Assembly (NCBI RefSeq): GCF_035920445.1
Contig: NZ_CP109162.1
Location: 5,642,001-5,706,000, forward strand
Direction: 5' to 3'
DNA length: 64,000 nucleotides
Source: Nocardia sp. NBC_01730
GTDB taxonomy: Bacteria; Actinomycetota; Actinomycetes; Mycobacteriales; Mycobacteriaceae
Under the pieces are notes generated by a model that made no database searches, was not told the origin of the DNA, and saw only the letters and a list, made by a program, of their open reading frames with translations. Positions 9,055 to 17,391 of this stretch are shown in pieces; the first letter of the stretch is position 1, and each line of letters starts with the position of its first letter. Position numbers and translations under genes: made by a program.

Positions 9055-10275
9055 GTGAGTGATGTCGATACCGCGCCCGCGGCAATCGGATTGCCGCGGG
9101 CGGGGCGCCGCCGGGTGCTGGCGGTGCTGTGCCTGACGCAAATCTCTAGTTGGGGGATCTTGTATTACGCGTTTCCGGTGTTGTCGGTGTCGATCACCCG
9201 CGACACCGGATGGTCGGCGCCGGTGATCACCGCGGCGTTCTCGCTCGGCCAGCTCGCGACCGCGCTCACCGGTATCCCGGTCGGGCGGGTACTGGACCGG
9301 ATCGGGCCGCGGCTAGTGATGACCGCTGGTTCGGTCGTCGCGGTGGTAGCGCTGCTGGTGGTCGCGGTCGCACCGAATCTGTGGGTGTTCTACGGCGGCT
9401 GGGTGGCGGCCGGCGCCGGGATGGGGGCGGTGTTGTATCCGCCGGCGTTCGCGGCGTTGACCCGCTGGTGGGGTACCGACCGGGTGACCGCGCTGATGAT
9501 CCTCACCCTTGCCGGTGGGCTGGCCAGCACCGTGTTCGCCCCGGTCACTGCTGCGCTCGATGAACGCACCGGTTGGCGCGGAACATATCTGGTGCTGGGG
9601 GTGGCGCTGGCTGTGCTGACCGTCCCGGCGCACTGTGCCGGGTTGCGTGGGCCGTGGCCGCCTGCTCCGGCTCCGGCCGAGCCCGCCCATGCCGATCACA
9701 TAGGTATCGCGCGCAGCCCCGGGTTCGCCGCGTTGGTGGTGACGCTGTGCCTGGCTGCGTTCGTCAGTTTCGCGGGCGTGTTCAACCTGGTGGCGCTGAT
9801 GCAGGAACGCGGCTTTTCCCCGAGTCTGGCCGCACTCGCGTTGGGGTTGGGTGGGGCCGGTCAGGTGCTGGGCCGCATCGGGTACCTGCCGTTGGCGCGG
9901 TATACCGGCCTCACCGTCCGCACGATCGTGGTTTTGGTCGCGCTCGCGGTCACCACCGCGCTGCTGGGCGTTGTCACCGGTGTCGTGGTGTTGATCGCGG
10001 TGTCGATCGGTGCCGGGCTGGTGCGGGGAATCTTCACGTTGATTCAGGCCACCGCGATCACCGATCGGTGGGGCGCGACCCATTACGGGCGCCTCAACGG
10101 GCTGCTGTCCGCGCCGGTGGTCATCGTCTCCGCGCTCGCTCCGTGGGCGGGCACCGTGTTGTCGGCGTGGTCCGGCAGCTACGCCCACGCCTATCTCATC
10201 CTGGCCGTCCTCGGCACTGTGGCGGCGGTGTTCGCCACGCAAACCGTCATTTCATCGAAGAAAGTCCCACTGTGA
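9055..10275 (+). CDS. MFS transporter in the cadI operon
   Basis: A 406-aa major-facilitator protein with twelve predicted helices; the loop 2-3 signature GRVLDRIGPRLVMT is plain. The GTG at 9055 follows GGA closely, 15 bp after cadI. Its stop overlaps the GTG of the flavoprotein gene. Lying between an arsenical C-As lyase homologue and an ArsO-like monooxygenase, it probably exports an arsenic species or its modified product. It lacks the GAPDH partner that goes with ArsJ, so I do not call it ArsJ. The substrate is inferred only from the neighbours. Confidence 0.85.
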   Translation: MSDVDTAPAAIGLPRAGRRRVLAVLCLTQISSWGILYYAFPVLSVSITRDTGWSAPVITAAFSLGQLATALTGIPVGRVLDRIGPRLVMTAGSVVAVVALLVVAVAPNLWVFYGGWVAAGAGMGAVLYPPAFAALTRWWGTDRVTALMILTLAGGLASTVFAPVTAALDERTGWRGTYLVLGVALAVLTVPAHCAGLRGPWPPAPAPAEPAHADHIGIARSPGFAALVVTLCLAAFVSFAGVFNLVALMQERGFSPSLAALALGLGGAGQVLGRIGYLPLARYTGLTVRTIVVLVALAVTTALLGVVTGVVVLIAVSIGAGLVRGIFTLIQATAITDRWGATHYGRLNGLLSAPVVIVSALAPWAGTVLSAWSGSYAHAYLILAVLGTVAAVFATQTVISSKKVPL

Positions 10276-11348
10276 CACACGAATACGAATACGACTCCGT
10301 GGTCATCGGCGGCGGGCAGTCCGGCCTCGCCGCCGCCCACCACCTGACCCGCCGCGGGCACCGAACCGCGATCCTGGAAGCCGCGGGTGAGGCGGCCGGG
10401 TCGTGGCCGCGCTACTACGACAGCCTCACCCTGTTCTCACCCGCCCGCTACAGCGCTCTGCCCGGGCGGCGGTTCCCTGGTGATCCAGACCGGTATCCGC
10501 ACCGCGACGAGGTCATCGACTACCTGCGCTCCTACGCCGCCGGCCTGGACACCGATATCCACACCCACACCCTCGTCGAGACCGTCACCCACAACGGTAG
10601 ATTCGCGGTCACCGCCGGAACCGGTGCGGTGTTCACCGCGCCGCGGGTGATCGCCGCGACCGGGTCCTTCAGATCCCCGTATCTGCCGGTCCTGCCGGGC
10701 CAGAACGAATTCGGTGGGCAGATCCTGCACGCCAGCGACTACCGCAACCCAGCCGAGTTCGCCGGGCGGCGGGTGATCGTGGTCGGCGCGGGGAACTCCG
10801 CGGTGCAGATCGCCGCCGAGCTGGCAGCCCACAGCGAGGTGGTCCTGGCCAGCCGGATGCCGGTGAAGTTCGTGCCGCAGCGCCCACTCGGGCGTGACGT
10901 GCACTTCTGGTTCACGATCACCGGGTTCGATGCCACACCACTCGGCCGGTTGGTGAAGCAGGCGCCGACCCAGCCGGTGCTCGACGGCGGCCGCTACCGC
11001 ACCAGCATGGCTGCCGGAGAACCCCCGCGTAAACCGATGTTCACCCTTCTCGATCACGACAGTGTGGTGTGGCTGGACGGCACCCGCACCCGGGTGGACG
11101 CGATCATCCTCGCCACGGGCTACAGGCCGCACCTGCCGTATCTGGCCGGGATCGGCGCGCTCACCGATGCCGGTGCGCCCCGCCACCGCCACGGGGTGTC
11201 CACCACCCACCCGGGTCTGGGATACCTGGGTCTGGAGTGGCAGCGCACTCCGTCGTCGAACTCGCTGCGCGGCGTCGGCCGCGACGCGGCCTACCTCGTC
11301 CGCCATCTCCAGCCCGCTGCGGCTCGCCTCCCGGAACAAGCACGATGA
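10272..11348 (+). CDS. FAD-dependent monooxygenase, ArsO-like
   Basis: A 358-aa flavoprotein with two dinucleotide-binding motifs: GGGQSGLAAAHHL (FAD, about residues 12-24) and GAGNSAVQIAAEL (NADPH, about residues 172-184), plus the ATG element ILATGYRPHLPYL near residue 280. This is the layout of single-component flavin monooxygenases of the ArsO/CzcO type often found in ars operons. The start GTG at 10272 overlaps the MFS stop (GTGA), and its stop overlaps the next gene's ATG, so expression is coupled. ArsO chemistry is not settled in the literature I recall, so the exact reaction is open. Confidence 0.85.
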   Translation: MTHEYEYDSVVIGGGQSGLAAAHHLTRRGHRTAILEAAGEAAGSWPRYYDSLTLFSPARYSALPGRRFPGDPDRYPHRDEVIDYLRSYAAGLDTDIHTHTLVETVTHNGRFAVTAGTGAVFTAPRVIAATGSFRSPYLPVLPGQNEFGGQILHASDYRNPAEFAGRRVIVVGAGNSAVQIAAELAAHSEVVLASRMPVKFVPQRPLGRDVHFWFTITGFDATPLGRLVKQAPTQPVLDGGRYRTSMAAGEPPRKPMFTLLDHDSVVWLDGTRTRVDAIILATGYRPHLPYLAGIGALTDAGAPRHRHGVSTTHPGLGYLGLEWQRTPSSNSLRGVGRDAAYLVRHLQPAAARLPEQAR

Positions 11349-12160
11349 CGACGTTCCTGGGCGCGGGCTCGGATTCGTTGGTGCGTGGTGGGCGGGTGGT
11401 CTCCGATGACGGCACCCAGATCACCTACCTGAGCCGGGGCACTGGTCCGGTGATCCTCACTGTGCATGGCGGTTTGGGCAGCGCGGTGGGCATGCTGCCG
11501 CTGGCCGGCCACCTCGCAGAGAGCTACACGGTCGTGGCCATGAACTGCCGCGGACACGGCACCTCCGGGCCCCCACAGTCGGCACCCGACATCACACACG
11601 AGGTCGCCGACATCCTCGCCGTCATCGACGCGGTCGGTCCAATCGAGGTGTTGTTCGGCTACTCCTACGGCGCAGTCCTGGCCCTGGAAACCGCACTCAC
11701 CGCCCCCGCGCGCATCCCAGCACTCGCCGTCTACGAACCACCCCTGCCCATCACCTACCCGGTACCCGACATCGCCGCGGTCGACGCGGCTTTGGCGGCA
11801 GGCGAGTACGAGCACCTGATCCTGCAGGCCTCGGCCGCCGCTGGAGGGTTTTCATCGGCAGAGCTGGCCGCACTGCGAGCGGATCCATTGTGGTGGTTCA
11901 AGGTCACTCAGGCCCCGACCCTCGCTGCGACGCTGCGGGTGCTTGCCGGTCTGGACCCGGCCGTAGACCGCTACGCCGTGATCACCGCACCAACCACGGT
12001 GATCACCGGCACCACCAGCGCCGACTACATCCTGCAGGCCGCGGACCTGCTCACCGCCGTGATACCGGAACTGACGCGTAAAGCGTTGCCGGGGCAAGGC
12101 CATCACGTCGACCCCGCCGTGCTGGCCGAGGCGCTGACCTCCTCACTACCTCCCGGCTGA
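11345..12160 (+). CDS. Alpha/beta-hydrolase at the end of the cadI operon
   Basis: 271 aa. The oxyanion region VHGGLGSA, nucleophile elbow GYSYG and a late histidine in GQGHHVDP support an active alpha/beta-hydrolase. The acidic member of the triad is probably the Asp in TTSADYI, about residue 222. The ATG overlaps the flavoprotein stop by 4 bp. A serine hydrolase in an ars-type operon is unusual; it may cleave an ester or lactone product of the upstream monooxygenase, which is inference only. Confidence 0.85.
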   Translation: MTTFLGAGSDSLVRGGRVVSDDGTQITYLSRGTGPVILTVHGGLGSAVGMLPLAGHLAESYTVVAMNCRGHGTSGPPQSAPDITHEVADILAVIDAVGPIEVLFGYSYGAVLALETALTAPARIPALAVYEPPLPITYPVPDIAAVDAALAAGEYEHLILQASAAAGGFSSAELAALRADPLWWFKVTQAPTLAATLRVLAGLDPAVDRYAVITAPTTVITGTTSADYILQAADLLTAVIPELTRKALPGQGHHVDPAVLAEALTSSLPPG

Positions 12161-12219
12161 GCGGTGTGGCCGGCAGGGTTGTCGGGGATGCCTCGGCCAC
12201 CGCGTCGAGGCCAGCCGGT

Positions 12220-12630
12220 TCAGGCGTGGGCGGGCAGCAGCTCGGCGATAAGCGCCTCGACCCGGGCCCGGATCTCGTCACGGATCGGGCGCACGGCCTC
12301 GACACCCTTGCCGGCCGGGTCCGGGAGGTCCCAGTCGCGGTAGCTGACACCGGGGAACACCGGGCAGGTGTCGCCGCATCCCATGGTGATGACCACATCC
12401 GAGGACTCCACGGCGTCGAACGTCAGCACCTTCGGCGACTGGTCGGCGATATCGATCCCGACCTCACCCATCGCCGCCACCGCTGCCGGATTGATCGATT
12501 CGGCCGGAGCGCTGCCGGCGGAGCGAACTTCGATCGCGCCTCGGGCGAGGTGGGCCAGGAATGCCGCGGCCATCTGGGAGCGGCCGGCGTTGTGGACGCA
12601 GACGAACAACACACTGGGCTTAATGGTCAT
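12220..12630 (-). CDS. arsC: Arsenate reductase, low-molecular-weight phosphatase type
   Basis: 136 aa. Begins MTIKPSVLFVCVHNAGRSQM with the P-loop C-V-H-N-A-G-R-S (CX5R) near the N-terminus. Reduces arsenate to arsenite; in actinobacteria the usual thiol partner is mycothiol or thioredoxin. A second cysteine pair region (MGCGDTCPVFPG) matches the resolving cysteines of the thioredoxin-coupled class. It is the last gene of the arsR-acr3-arsC-arsC operon and overlaps the gene before it by 11 bp. Confidence 0.92.
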   Translation of the reverse strand: MTIKPSVLFVCVHNAGRSQMAAAFLAHLARGAIEVRSAGSAPAESINPAAVAAMGEVGIDIADQSPKVLTFDAVESSDVVITMGCGDTCPVFPGVSYRDWDLPDPAGKGVEAVRPIRDEIRARVEALIAELLPAHA

Positions 12631-13060
12631 ACGGGGACAGCCTTTCAAGCAGAGGGATGTCGAGTTCGGCGAGCAGGGCTTGGACACGGGCGGTGATGTC
12701 GTCGCGGATCAGGCGCATGCGCTCGATGCCCTCGACACCCCACTCCGAAGGCTCCACGGTGTCCCAGTGCTGCACCCGCACTCCCCCGGGAACGTGGGGT
12801 CGGGCTTCACGCCCCAGCACGACAACCAGATCGGTGCGTGCGAGCAGCGCAGCATCGATCGGCTTGGGCACCTCACCCGCGGTGGGGGCGCCGACTTCGT
12901 CGAGCACCTGCAGCGACAGCGGATTCAGCGCCGCACCCGGGTCGGTGCCGGCCGAATGCACCTCGATGCGCTCGCCGGCGGCCTGGCGCATCAACGCGGC
13001 CGCCATCTGCGACTTGCCGCTGTTGCGCACGCACACGAGCAGCACCGTCGGCGTGCTCAT
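12620..13060 (-). CDS. ArsC-like LMW phosphatase-fold protein with CX5K loop
   Basis: 146 aa, same fold as the downstream arsenate reductase (VLLVCVRNSGKSQMAAALM). The P-loop reads C-V-R-N-S-G-K-S, with Lys where the phosphate-binding Arg of CX5R normally sits. Actinobacterial arsenate-mycothiol transferase relatives with this K version exist to my knowledge, so it may be functional. The resolving cysteines seen in the neighbour are absent, which favours a mycothiol-transfer mechanism. Its ATG overlaps the acr3 stop by 4 bp. Confidence 0.85.
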   Translation of the reverse strand: MSTPTVLLVCVRNSGKSQMAAALMRQAAGERIEVHSAGTDPGAALNPLSLQVLDEVGAPTAGEVPKPIDAALLARTDLVVVLGREARPHVPGGVRVQHWDTVEPSEWGVEGIERMRLIRDDITARVQALLAELDIPLLERLSPYDH

Positions 13061-14163
13061 CGCAGCGAGGCCCCGCCCGAGGCAGCCTCGTCACGGAACC
13101 GGTTGCGCAGGGCGAGAGAGACATACACCAGCGCCACCAGGACCGGGACCTCGATCAGCGGCCCGACGACCCCGGCGAGTGCCTGTCCGGAGGTCGCGCC
13201 ATAGGTGGCGATCGCGACCGCGATGGCCAGTTCGAAGTTGTTGCCCGCCGCGGTGAACGCCAGCGTGGTCGTGCGCTCGTAGCTCAGACCCATGACGGCG
13301 CCCAATAAATAGCCGCCGCCCCACATGATCGCGAAGTAGGCCAGCAACGGCACGGCAATGCGCACCACATCCACCGGCTGGGAGGTGATCCGGTCGCCCT
13401 GCAACGCGAACAGGATCACGATCGTGAACAGCAGCCCGTACAACGCCCACGGCCCGATCCGCGGCAGCAGGGTCGACTCGTACCAGTCGCGTCCCTTCGC
13501 GCGTTCACCGAAGCGGCGCGTCAGGAACCCGGTCAGCAGTGGGATGCCGAGGAAGATCAGTACGGATTTCGCGATCTGCCAGGGCGAGGTGTCGATCGTG
13601 GTCTGCTCCAGCCCCAACCAGCCGGGCAGCACCGACAGGTAGAACCAGCCCAGGACGGCGAACATGATCACCTGGAAGATCGAATTCAACGCCACCAACA
13701 CCGCGGCGGCTTCACGATCACCACAGGCCAGGTCGTTCCAGATGATCACCATCGCGATACAGCGGGCCAGTCCGACGATGATCAACCCGGTTCGATATTC
13801 AGGCAGGTCCGCCAGCAGCAGCCACGCCAGCGCGAACATCAACGCCGGACCCAACAGCCAGTTCAGCACCAGCGACCCGACCAGTAGTCGCCGGTCGCCG
13901 GTGACGGTGTCGAGTCGGTCGTAGCGGACCTTCGCCAGAACCGGGTACATCATGATCAGCAGCCCGATCGCGATCGGCAACGAGATTCCGTCGATCTCGA
14001 TCGCGGCGAGGGTGTCCCCGAGCCCGGGGACCAGCCGGCCCAGCAGCAGCCCAGCGGCCATGGCGACACCGATCCACACAGGTAGGAACCGGTCCAGCGT
14101 CGACAGCTTCGCCACCACACCCTGCTCGCCACCACCAGCGGTAGCGGTCTCGGTGGTGCTCAC
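13057..14163 (-). CDS. acr3: Arsenite efflux permease ACR3
   Basis: A 368-aa inner-membrane transporter with ten hydrophobic segments that expels arsenite using the proton motive force. Hallmarks visible: LARCIAMVIIWNDLACGD (the essential Cys of helix 4 and the ND(L)ACGD motif) and GNNFELAIAVAIA (essential Glu of helix 9). Length is usual for the bacterial ACR3(1) class. It overlaps arsR (upstream) and the ArsC-like gene (downstream) by 4 bp each. Confidence 0.96.
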   Translation of the reverse strand: MSTTETATAGGGEQGVVAKLSTLDRFLPVWIGVAMAAGLLLGRLVPGLGDTLAAIEIDGISLPIAIGLLIMMYPVLAKVRYDRLDTVTGDRRLLVGSLVLNWLLGPALMFALAWLLLADLPEYRTGLIIVGLARCIAMVIIWNDLACGDREAAAVLVALNSIFQVIMFAVLGWFYLSVLPGWLGLEQTTIDTSPWQIAKSVLIFLGIPLLTGFLTRRFGERAKGRDWYESTLLPRIGPWALYGLLFTIVILFALQGDRITSQPVDVVRIAVPLLAYFAIMWGGGYLLGAVMGLSYERTTTLAFTAAGNNFELAIAVAIATYGATSGQALAGVVGPLIEVPVLVALVYVSLALRNRFRDEAASGGASLR

Positions 14164-14537
14164 GCGTTCACCCCGGCGCCCGCGCCGCTTTCCGTCAGTA
14201 GCGCGTCAGAGAGGCGCTGCAGTGCCTGCGGGACGACCCGGTAGTACACCCAGGAAGCGCGGCGTTCGCTGGTCAGCAGCCCGGCCTCACGTAGCACCTT
14301 CAGGTGGTGGGAGATCGTCGGCTGGGTCAGGTCGATGCCCTCGGACAGGTCACACACGCATGCTTCCTGCCCGGCCCGGGATGCGATAGAGCTCAGCAAC
14401 CGCAACCGCACCGGGTCCGACAAAGCCTTGAATACCGCCGCCAACTCCACTGCGGCTTCGCCCGACAGGGGCTCACGCACCCATGGTCCTGGGCTGCATG
14501 CCTCGACCGGGGTCACCGGCAACTGCGACTTAGACAT
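14160..14537 (-). CDS. arsR: ArsR-family arsenite-responsive repressor of the acr3 operon
   Basis: 125 aa. FKALSDPVRLRLLSSI, then ACVCDLSEGIDLTQPTISHH: the C-V-C pair in the recognition helix is the classical As(III)-binding site of the E. coli ArsR type, unlike the other ArsR at 8.1-8.4 kb. LKVLREAGLLTSERRASWVYY forms the wing. First gene of the operon; a 10-bp perfect palindrome lies 4 bp upstream of its ATG. Confidence 0.93.
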   Translation of the reverse strand: MSKSQLPVTPVEACSPGPWVREPLSGEAAVELAAVFKALSDPVRLRLLSSIASRAGQEACVCDLSEGIDLTQPTISHHLKVLREAGLLTSERRASWVYYRVVPQALQRLSDALLTESGAGAGVNA

Positions 14538-14540
14538 ACA

Positions 14541-14550
14541 TCAATATTGA
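14541..14550. promoter_or_regulatory. Candidate ArsR operator, palindrome TCAATATTGA
   Basis: Perfect 10-bp palindrome immediately upstream of the arsR start in an AT-rich stretch, unlike the surrounding GC-rich sequence. Binding here by ArsR would shut off the acr3 operon in the absence of arsenite. Confidence 0.55.
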
Positions 14551-14671
14551 CAATCATCTATACATAAGGCAAACAAACACCCGGTGAACAACCCCACACC
14601 GCATGCCCGCGCCGCCGCGCAGCGCAGGCACCCCGCCGTCCAGGCGCTGGCGTAAAACGTTTCGAGACAGG

Positions 14672-15520
14672 TCACAACTCGTCGAGTGCCTTGATGATCA
14701 ACCCTCGTGCGTCGCGCCCATACACCGCGGCGCCTTTCAGAACTTCGAACATGCGCGCATACATGTGACATTCCGCTGGTTGTGTCACCTGAATGCTTGC
14801 TGTCGGGGTCTCCAACGCGACCAAATCATCATCGAAAATCCAGAAACCGGCAGACGCGACGGCCTGACGCTCCGTCATCAGCGGAATGATGCCCAGCGAG
14901 ATGTTCGGCAAGGCCATCAGCTCCAGAAGGCGACCCAACTGTCCGGCCTGTGTCTCCGCGGTACCGAACCAGGTTCGTAGCGCCTGCCCTTCAATCACCG
15001 TGACGAACCGTTTGCCGCCGCGCTGAAGAATCCGCTGCCGTTCCATCCGCACCGCGACGGCATCGCCAACATCGTTCGGCGTGCCGAAAAACTCGATCCA
15101 AAACGACAGCATGGCCGCGCAGTACTCAGCGGTCTGGAAAAGACCAGGGATCACGTTGTGTTCGTAGATCCGGAACACCTTCGTCTGCTCGTACCGCTTC
15201 TGAGTGTGCGCCCCCAGAACCCGTTTCATGCCAGCGCGAGACTGGCGTCGGAACTCCAGATACGCCGAGTCCACCGCGCGGAGACTGGCGATCAGATCGG
15301 GGACTTCGCCGGTGGCGTTGCAGATGCGGCACCATTCGCGGATGTCGTGATCGGTGGGTTGCTGAACCCCGTTCTCGATCTTTGACACCCGGGTGTAATG
15401 CTGCCCTGTCGCGTCGCCGAGTTGACGGATGGTCAGCTCCGCGTCCTTGCGGAGGTCGCGGAGCCGACCACCTAGCGCACGCCGCGCTTCCTGCGCGGAA
15501 CTAGACGGGCTTGTACTCAC
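14672..15520 (-). CDS. XRE-family regulator with DUF5753 domain (module copy 1)
   Basis: 282 aa. N-terminal HTH (LGGRLRDLRKDAELTIRQLG, HYTRVSKIENG; about residues 15-55) followed by the DUF5753 domain: FRIYEHNVIPGLFQTAEYC, RMERQRILQRGG, GTAETQAGQLGRLLELM, NISLGIIPL. GTG start at 15518-15520 lies inside the end of the DUF6879 remnant upstream. Its length is the same as that of the reconstructed second copy at 17049-19186. These regulators are very common in Nocardia and Streptomyces and usually sit beside small proteins they work with. DNA target and signal are unknown. Confidence 0.85.
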   Translation of the reverse strand: MSTSPSSSAQEARRALGGRLRDLRKDAELTIRQLGDATGQHYTRVSKIENGVQQPTDHDIREWCRICNATGEVPDLIASLRAVDSAYLEFRRQSRAGMKRVLGAHTQKRYEQTKVFRIYEHNVIPGLFQTAEYCAAMLSFWIEFFGTPNDVGDAVAVRMERQRILQRGGKRFVTVIEGQALRTWFGTAETQAGQLGRLLELMALPNISLGIIPLMTERQAVASAGFWIFDDDLVALETPTASIQVTQPAECHMYARMFEVLKGAAVYGRDARGLIIKALDEL

Positions 15521-15770
15521 GGTGTGGTATCGCCACCTGCCACACCGCCTCGAACGCCGTGCGGCACAGCTGGATATCGTGCGCGTCGGTCGAAGTCACC
15601 TTTTCGACCCCGAGCCCACTGCCTGCGTAGTGAAGGAACACGACGAGGCGATCATCGAGCAGATAGAAGTCGTTGCCAGGGATCGCGACAGATGACATCA
15701 GGCGACGTGGCACCCATCGGATATCTTCGCCGGCGTCGAACTGGCATCGGGACGCCGGGGTATCGGCCAT
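15501..15770 (-). pseudogene. DUF6879 protein, N-terminally truncated remnant
   Basis: The recognisable part begins AGEDIRWVPRRLMSS and ends FEAVWQVAIPHREYKPV, which matches the C-terminal half of the intact DUF6879 protein at 16504-17052 (GEDIRWLPRHLVDQ ... ALWSKATPHAVY). The first roughly 90 residues of the family are absent and the sequence upstream is unrelated, arginine-rich noise. It overlaps the XRE gene by 20 bp, as a normal upstream partner would. I read this as an eroded copy of the module, cut at about 15.75 kb. Confidence 0.7.
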
Positions 15771-15896
15771 TGTTGCGTCCATCCGTGCCGCTGCTCCGCG
15801 GCCTGCGCCTCCGCACACCTGCTGCGGTGTCCCGGCGTCCCCGTCCTTCCTCGTCTGATCCCACCTGCTCGCATGACTTGAAAGGGCACCCGGCAT

Positions 15897-16181
15897 CGGG
15901 AAGAAACATCACCAGAGTTGAGTGACAGACGCTGATGGTGTGCCCTGATGAGGGAAGGGCTTCACCCGGCGCCGGGTGCTGTTGGGCGCTCGCCGCCGGG
16001 TTCTTCGGCTTGACCCTCTCAAGCGGAGTCCGCGACGAGCGCTGCGAAGAACGCTACGAACCAGGCAAGGAGATCCGCTATAAATTTGCGGCACTTTGCG
16101 TCAACCATTGCCGAAGATCGACTCGGCCAGCCACGATAGAAGAGTCAAAGCGCAAAACCCTCACGCGAGACAGGCAAACCC
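15897..16181. other. Spacer between two divergent DUF6879/XRE modules, no gene seen
   Basis: Holds the presumed promoter of the rightward module and probably the scar where the leftward module lost its first gene. No convincing reading frame. Confidence 0.4.
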
Positions 16182-16499
16182 ATAGCATTACGACTTCTCG
16201 GCGGACCCACCTCGAACACCGGATCGCCGCGGCTTTGGCTCGGCGACGCCCGCGAGGTGTACCTCGCGCAGGGCTACGAAGTGCCCGACCATGCCAACCA
16301 AGTCGAGATCCCCCACATGCTGCTGCGATGGCTGCAGCCAGGCACCTACACAGGCGGACACCTCCATGACTCCGGCCGAGGCTCGTTCACCGTCGCAGGG
16401 CAGCCCATCCAGAACCCCGAAATCCTTGCGCAGATGGCGATTCCCGAGCACGAGACCGCCGTCGAAGTTCCCGTTGCCGAGAGCCCGTGGGAGTGGTGA
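16182..16499 (+). CDS. Small conserved protein of the DUF6879/XRE module; apparent ATA start
   Basis: The conserved reading frame runs from ALRLLGGPTSNTGSPRLWL to AVEVPVAESPWEW, with GSFTVAGQPIQNPEILAQM and IPEHETAVEVP in the second half. Homologues I recall begin with Met at the position that is ATA (16182) here, and there is no ATG, GTG or TTG in frame before the GTG at 16257. Either initiation is at ATA, or a shortened protein of 80 aa starts at 16257 and loses the conserved N-terminus, or the gene is dead. It ends 4 bp before the DUF6879 start. No known domain or function. Confidence 0.6.
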   Translation: MALRLLGGPTSNTGSPRLWLGDAREVYLAQGYEVPDHANQVEIPHMLLRWLQPGTYTGGHLHDSGRGSFTVAGQPIQNPEILAQMAIPEHETAVEVPVAESPWEW

Positions 16500-16503
16500 T
16501 CGC

Positions 16504-17052
16504 GTGCTGTATCTGACCATCGACGAGACCAACACCTTGATCCGGGAAGCGCGAACCGACGCGTTCCACCTGGAGGTGTCCGACGACCATTCAGCAGTAG
16601 CCGACGAAACCGAGCCAATGCGCCGCGTGCTCGCCGGGCTACCGCCGTTCGAGGCCGGCGCCTACCCCGACAGCTGGCGCGAGTGGGACGAACTCGTCAG
16701 CGAACTCACGAACCGCGGCGTGACGATGCGCCGCGTGCGGGTTGTGTCGGAGCCCCTGACCGACTATCTGCGGTTCCTGCACGGGCTCACCGACCGCAAC
16801 GCGCGCCTCGGCGAAGACATCCGGTGGCTGCCGCGGCACCTTGTCGACCAAGCCGACTACACCACCGACGAATGGTGGTTGATCGACAACGCCGAGGTCG
16901 CGTTCACCATCTTCGGCACCGACGGCGACTTCGTCGGCGCCGCGCTCACCGAGGATCCGACCATCGTTGACCGCTGCGTCAGGGTCCGGGACGCACTGTG
17001 GAGTAAGGCCACTCCACACGCCGTCTACTCTCCCAGCGGGTGGAGTGGATGA
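16504..17052 (+). CDS. DUF6879 family protein (intact copy)
   Basis: 182 aa from the GTG at 16504. The family pattern is complete: an N-terminal AFHLEVSDDHS, an acidic linker with PDSWREWDELVSEL, VRVVSEPLTDYLRFLH in the middle, GEDIRWLPRHLVDQ, EWWLIDNAEVAFTIF and a final ALWSKATPHAVY. No signal peptide or membrane segment. It lies 4 bp after the small protein gene and overlaps the XRE gene by ATGA, so the three are one transcript. Function is unknown; the fixed pairing with XRE/DUF5753 regulators suggests a partner or effector of the regulator. Confidence 0.8.
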   Translation: MLYLTIDETNTLIREARTDAFHLEVSDDHSAVADETEPMRRVLAGLPPFEAGAYPDSWREWDELVSELTNRGVTMRRVRVVSEPLTDYLRFLHGLTDRNARLGEDIRWLPRHLVDQADYTTDEWWLIDNAEVAFTIFGTDGDFVGAALTEDPTIVDRCVRVRDALWSKATPHAVYSPSGWSG

Positions 17053-17391
17053 GCAGTAGCGGTGTCGAGCAGGCACGTGCCGCATTCGGCGCGCGCCTGC
17101 GCGAGGTCCGCAAGGCTGCCCACCTCAGCGGCGTGCAGCTCGCCGCCGAGGCCGGTTGGCATTCGGCGAAGGTCTCACGCATTGAGCACGGTAAACAGAC
17201 CCCATCCGAAAGTGACATCGCGACCTGGTGCCAACTATGCGACGCCGAACTCCTGCTGCCCGATCTGCGCGCCGCGCTTGCGAACATCGAGGCACTCTGG
17301 CAGGAATGGCGCCGAATCGCTGCTGCTGGGCATGACCAGTCCCCGATAAGGCGACCACCCGGCATTGGAGTCCGGGTTGTTTCGTCCGGAT

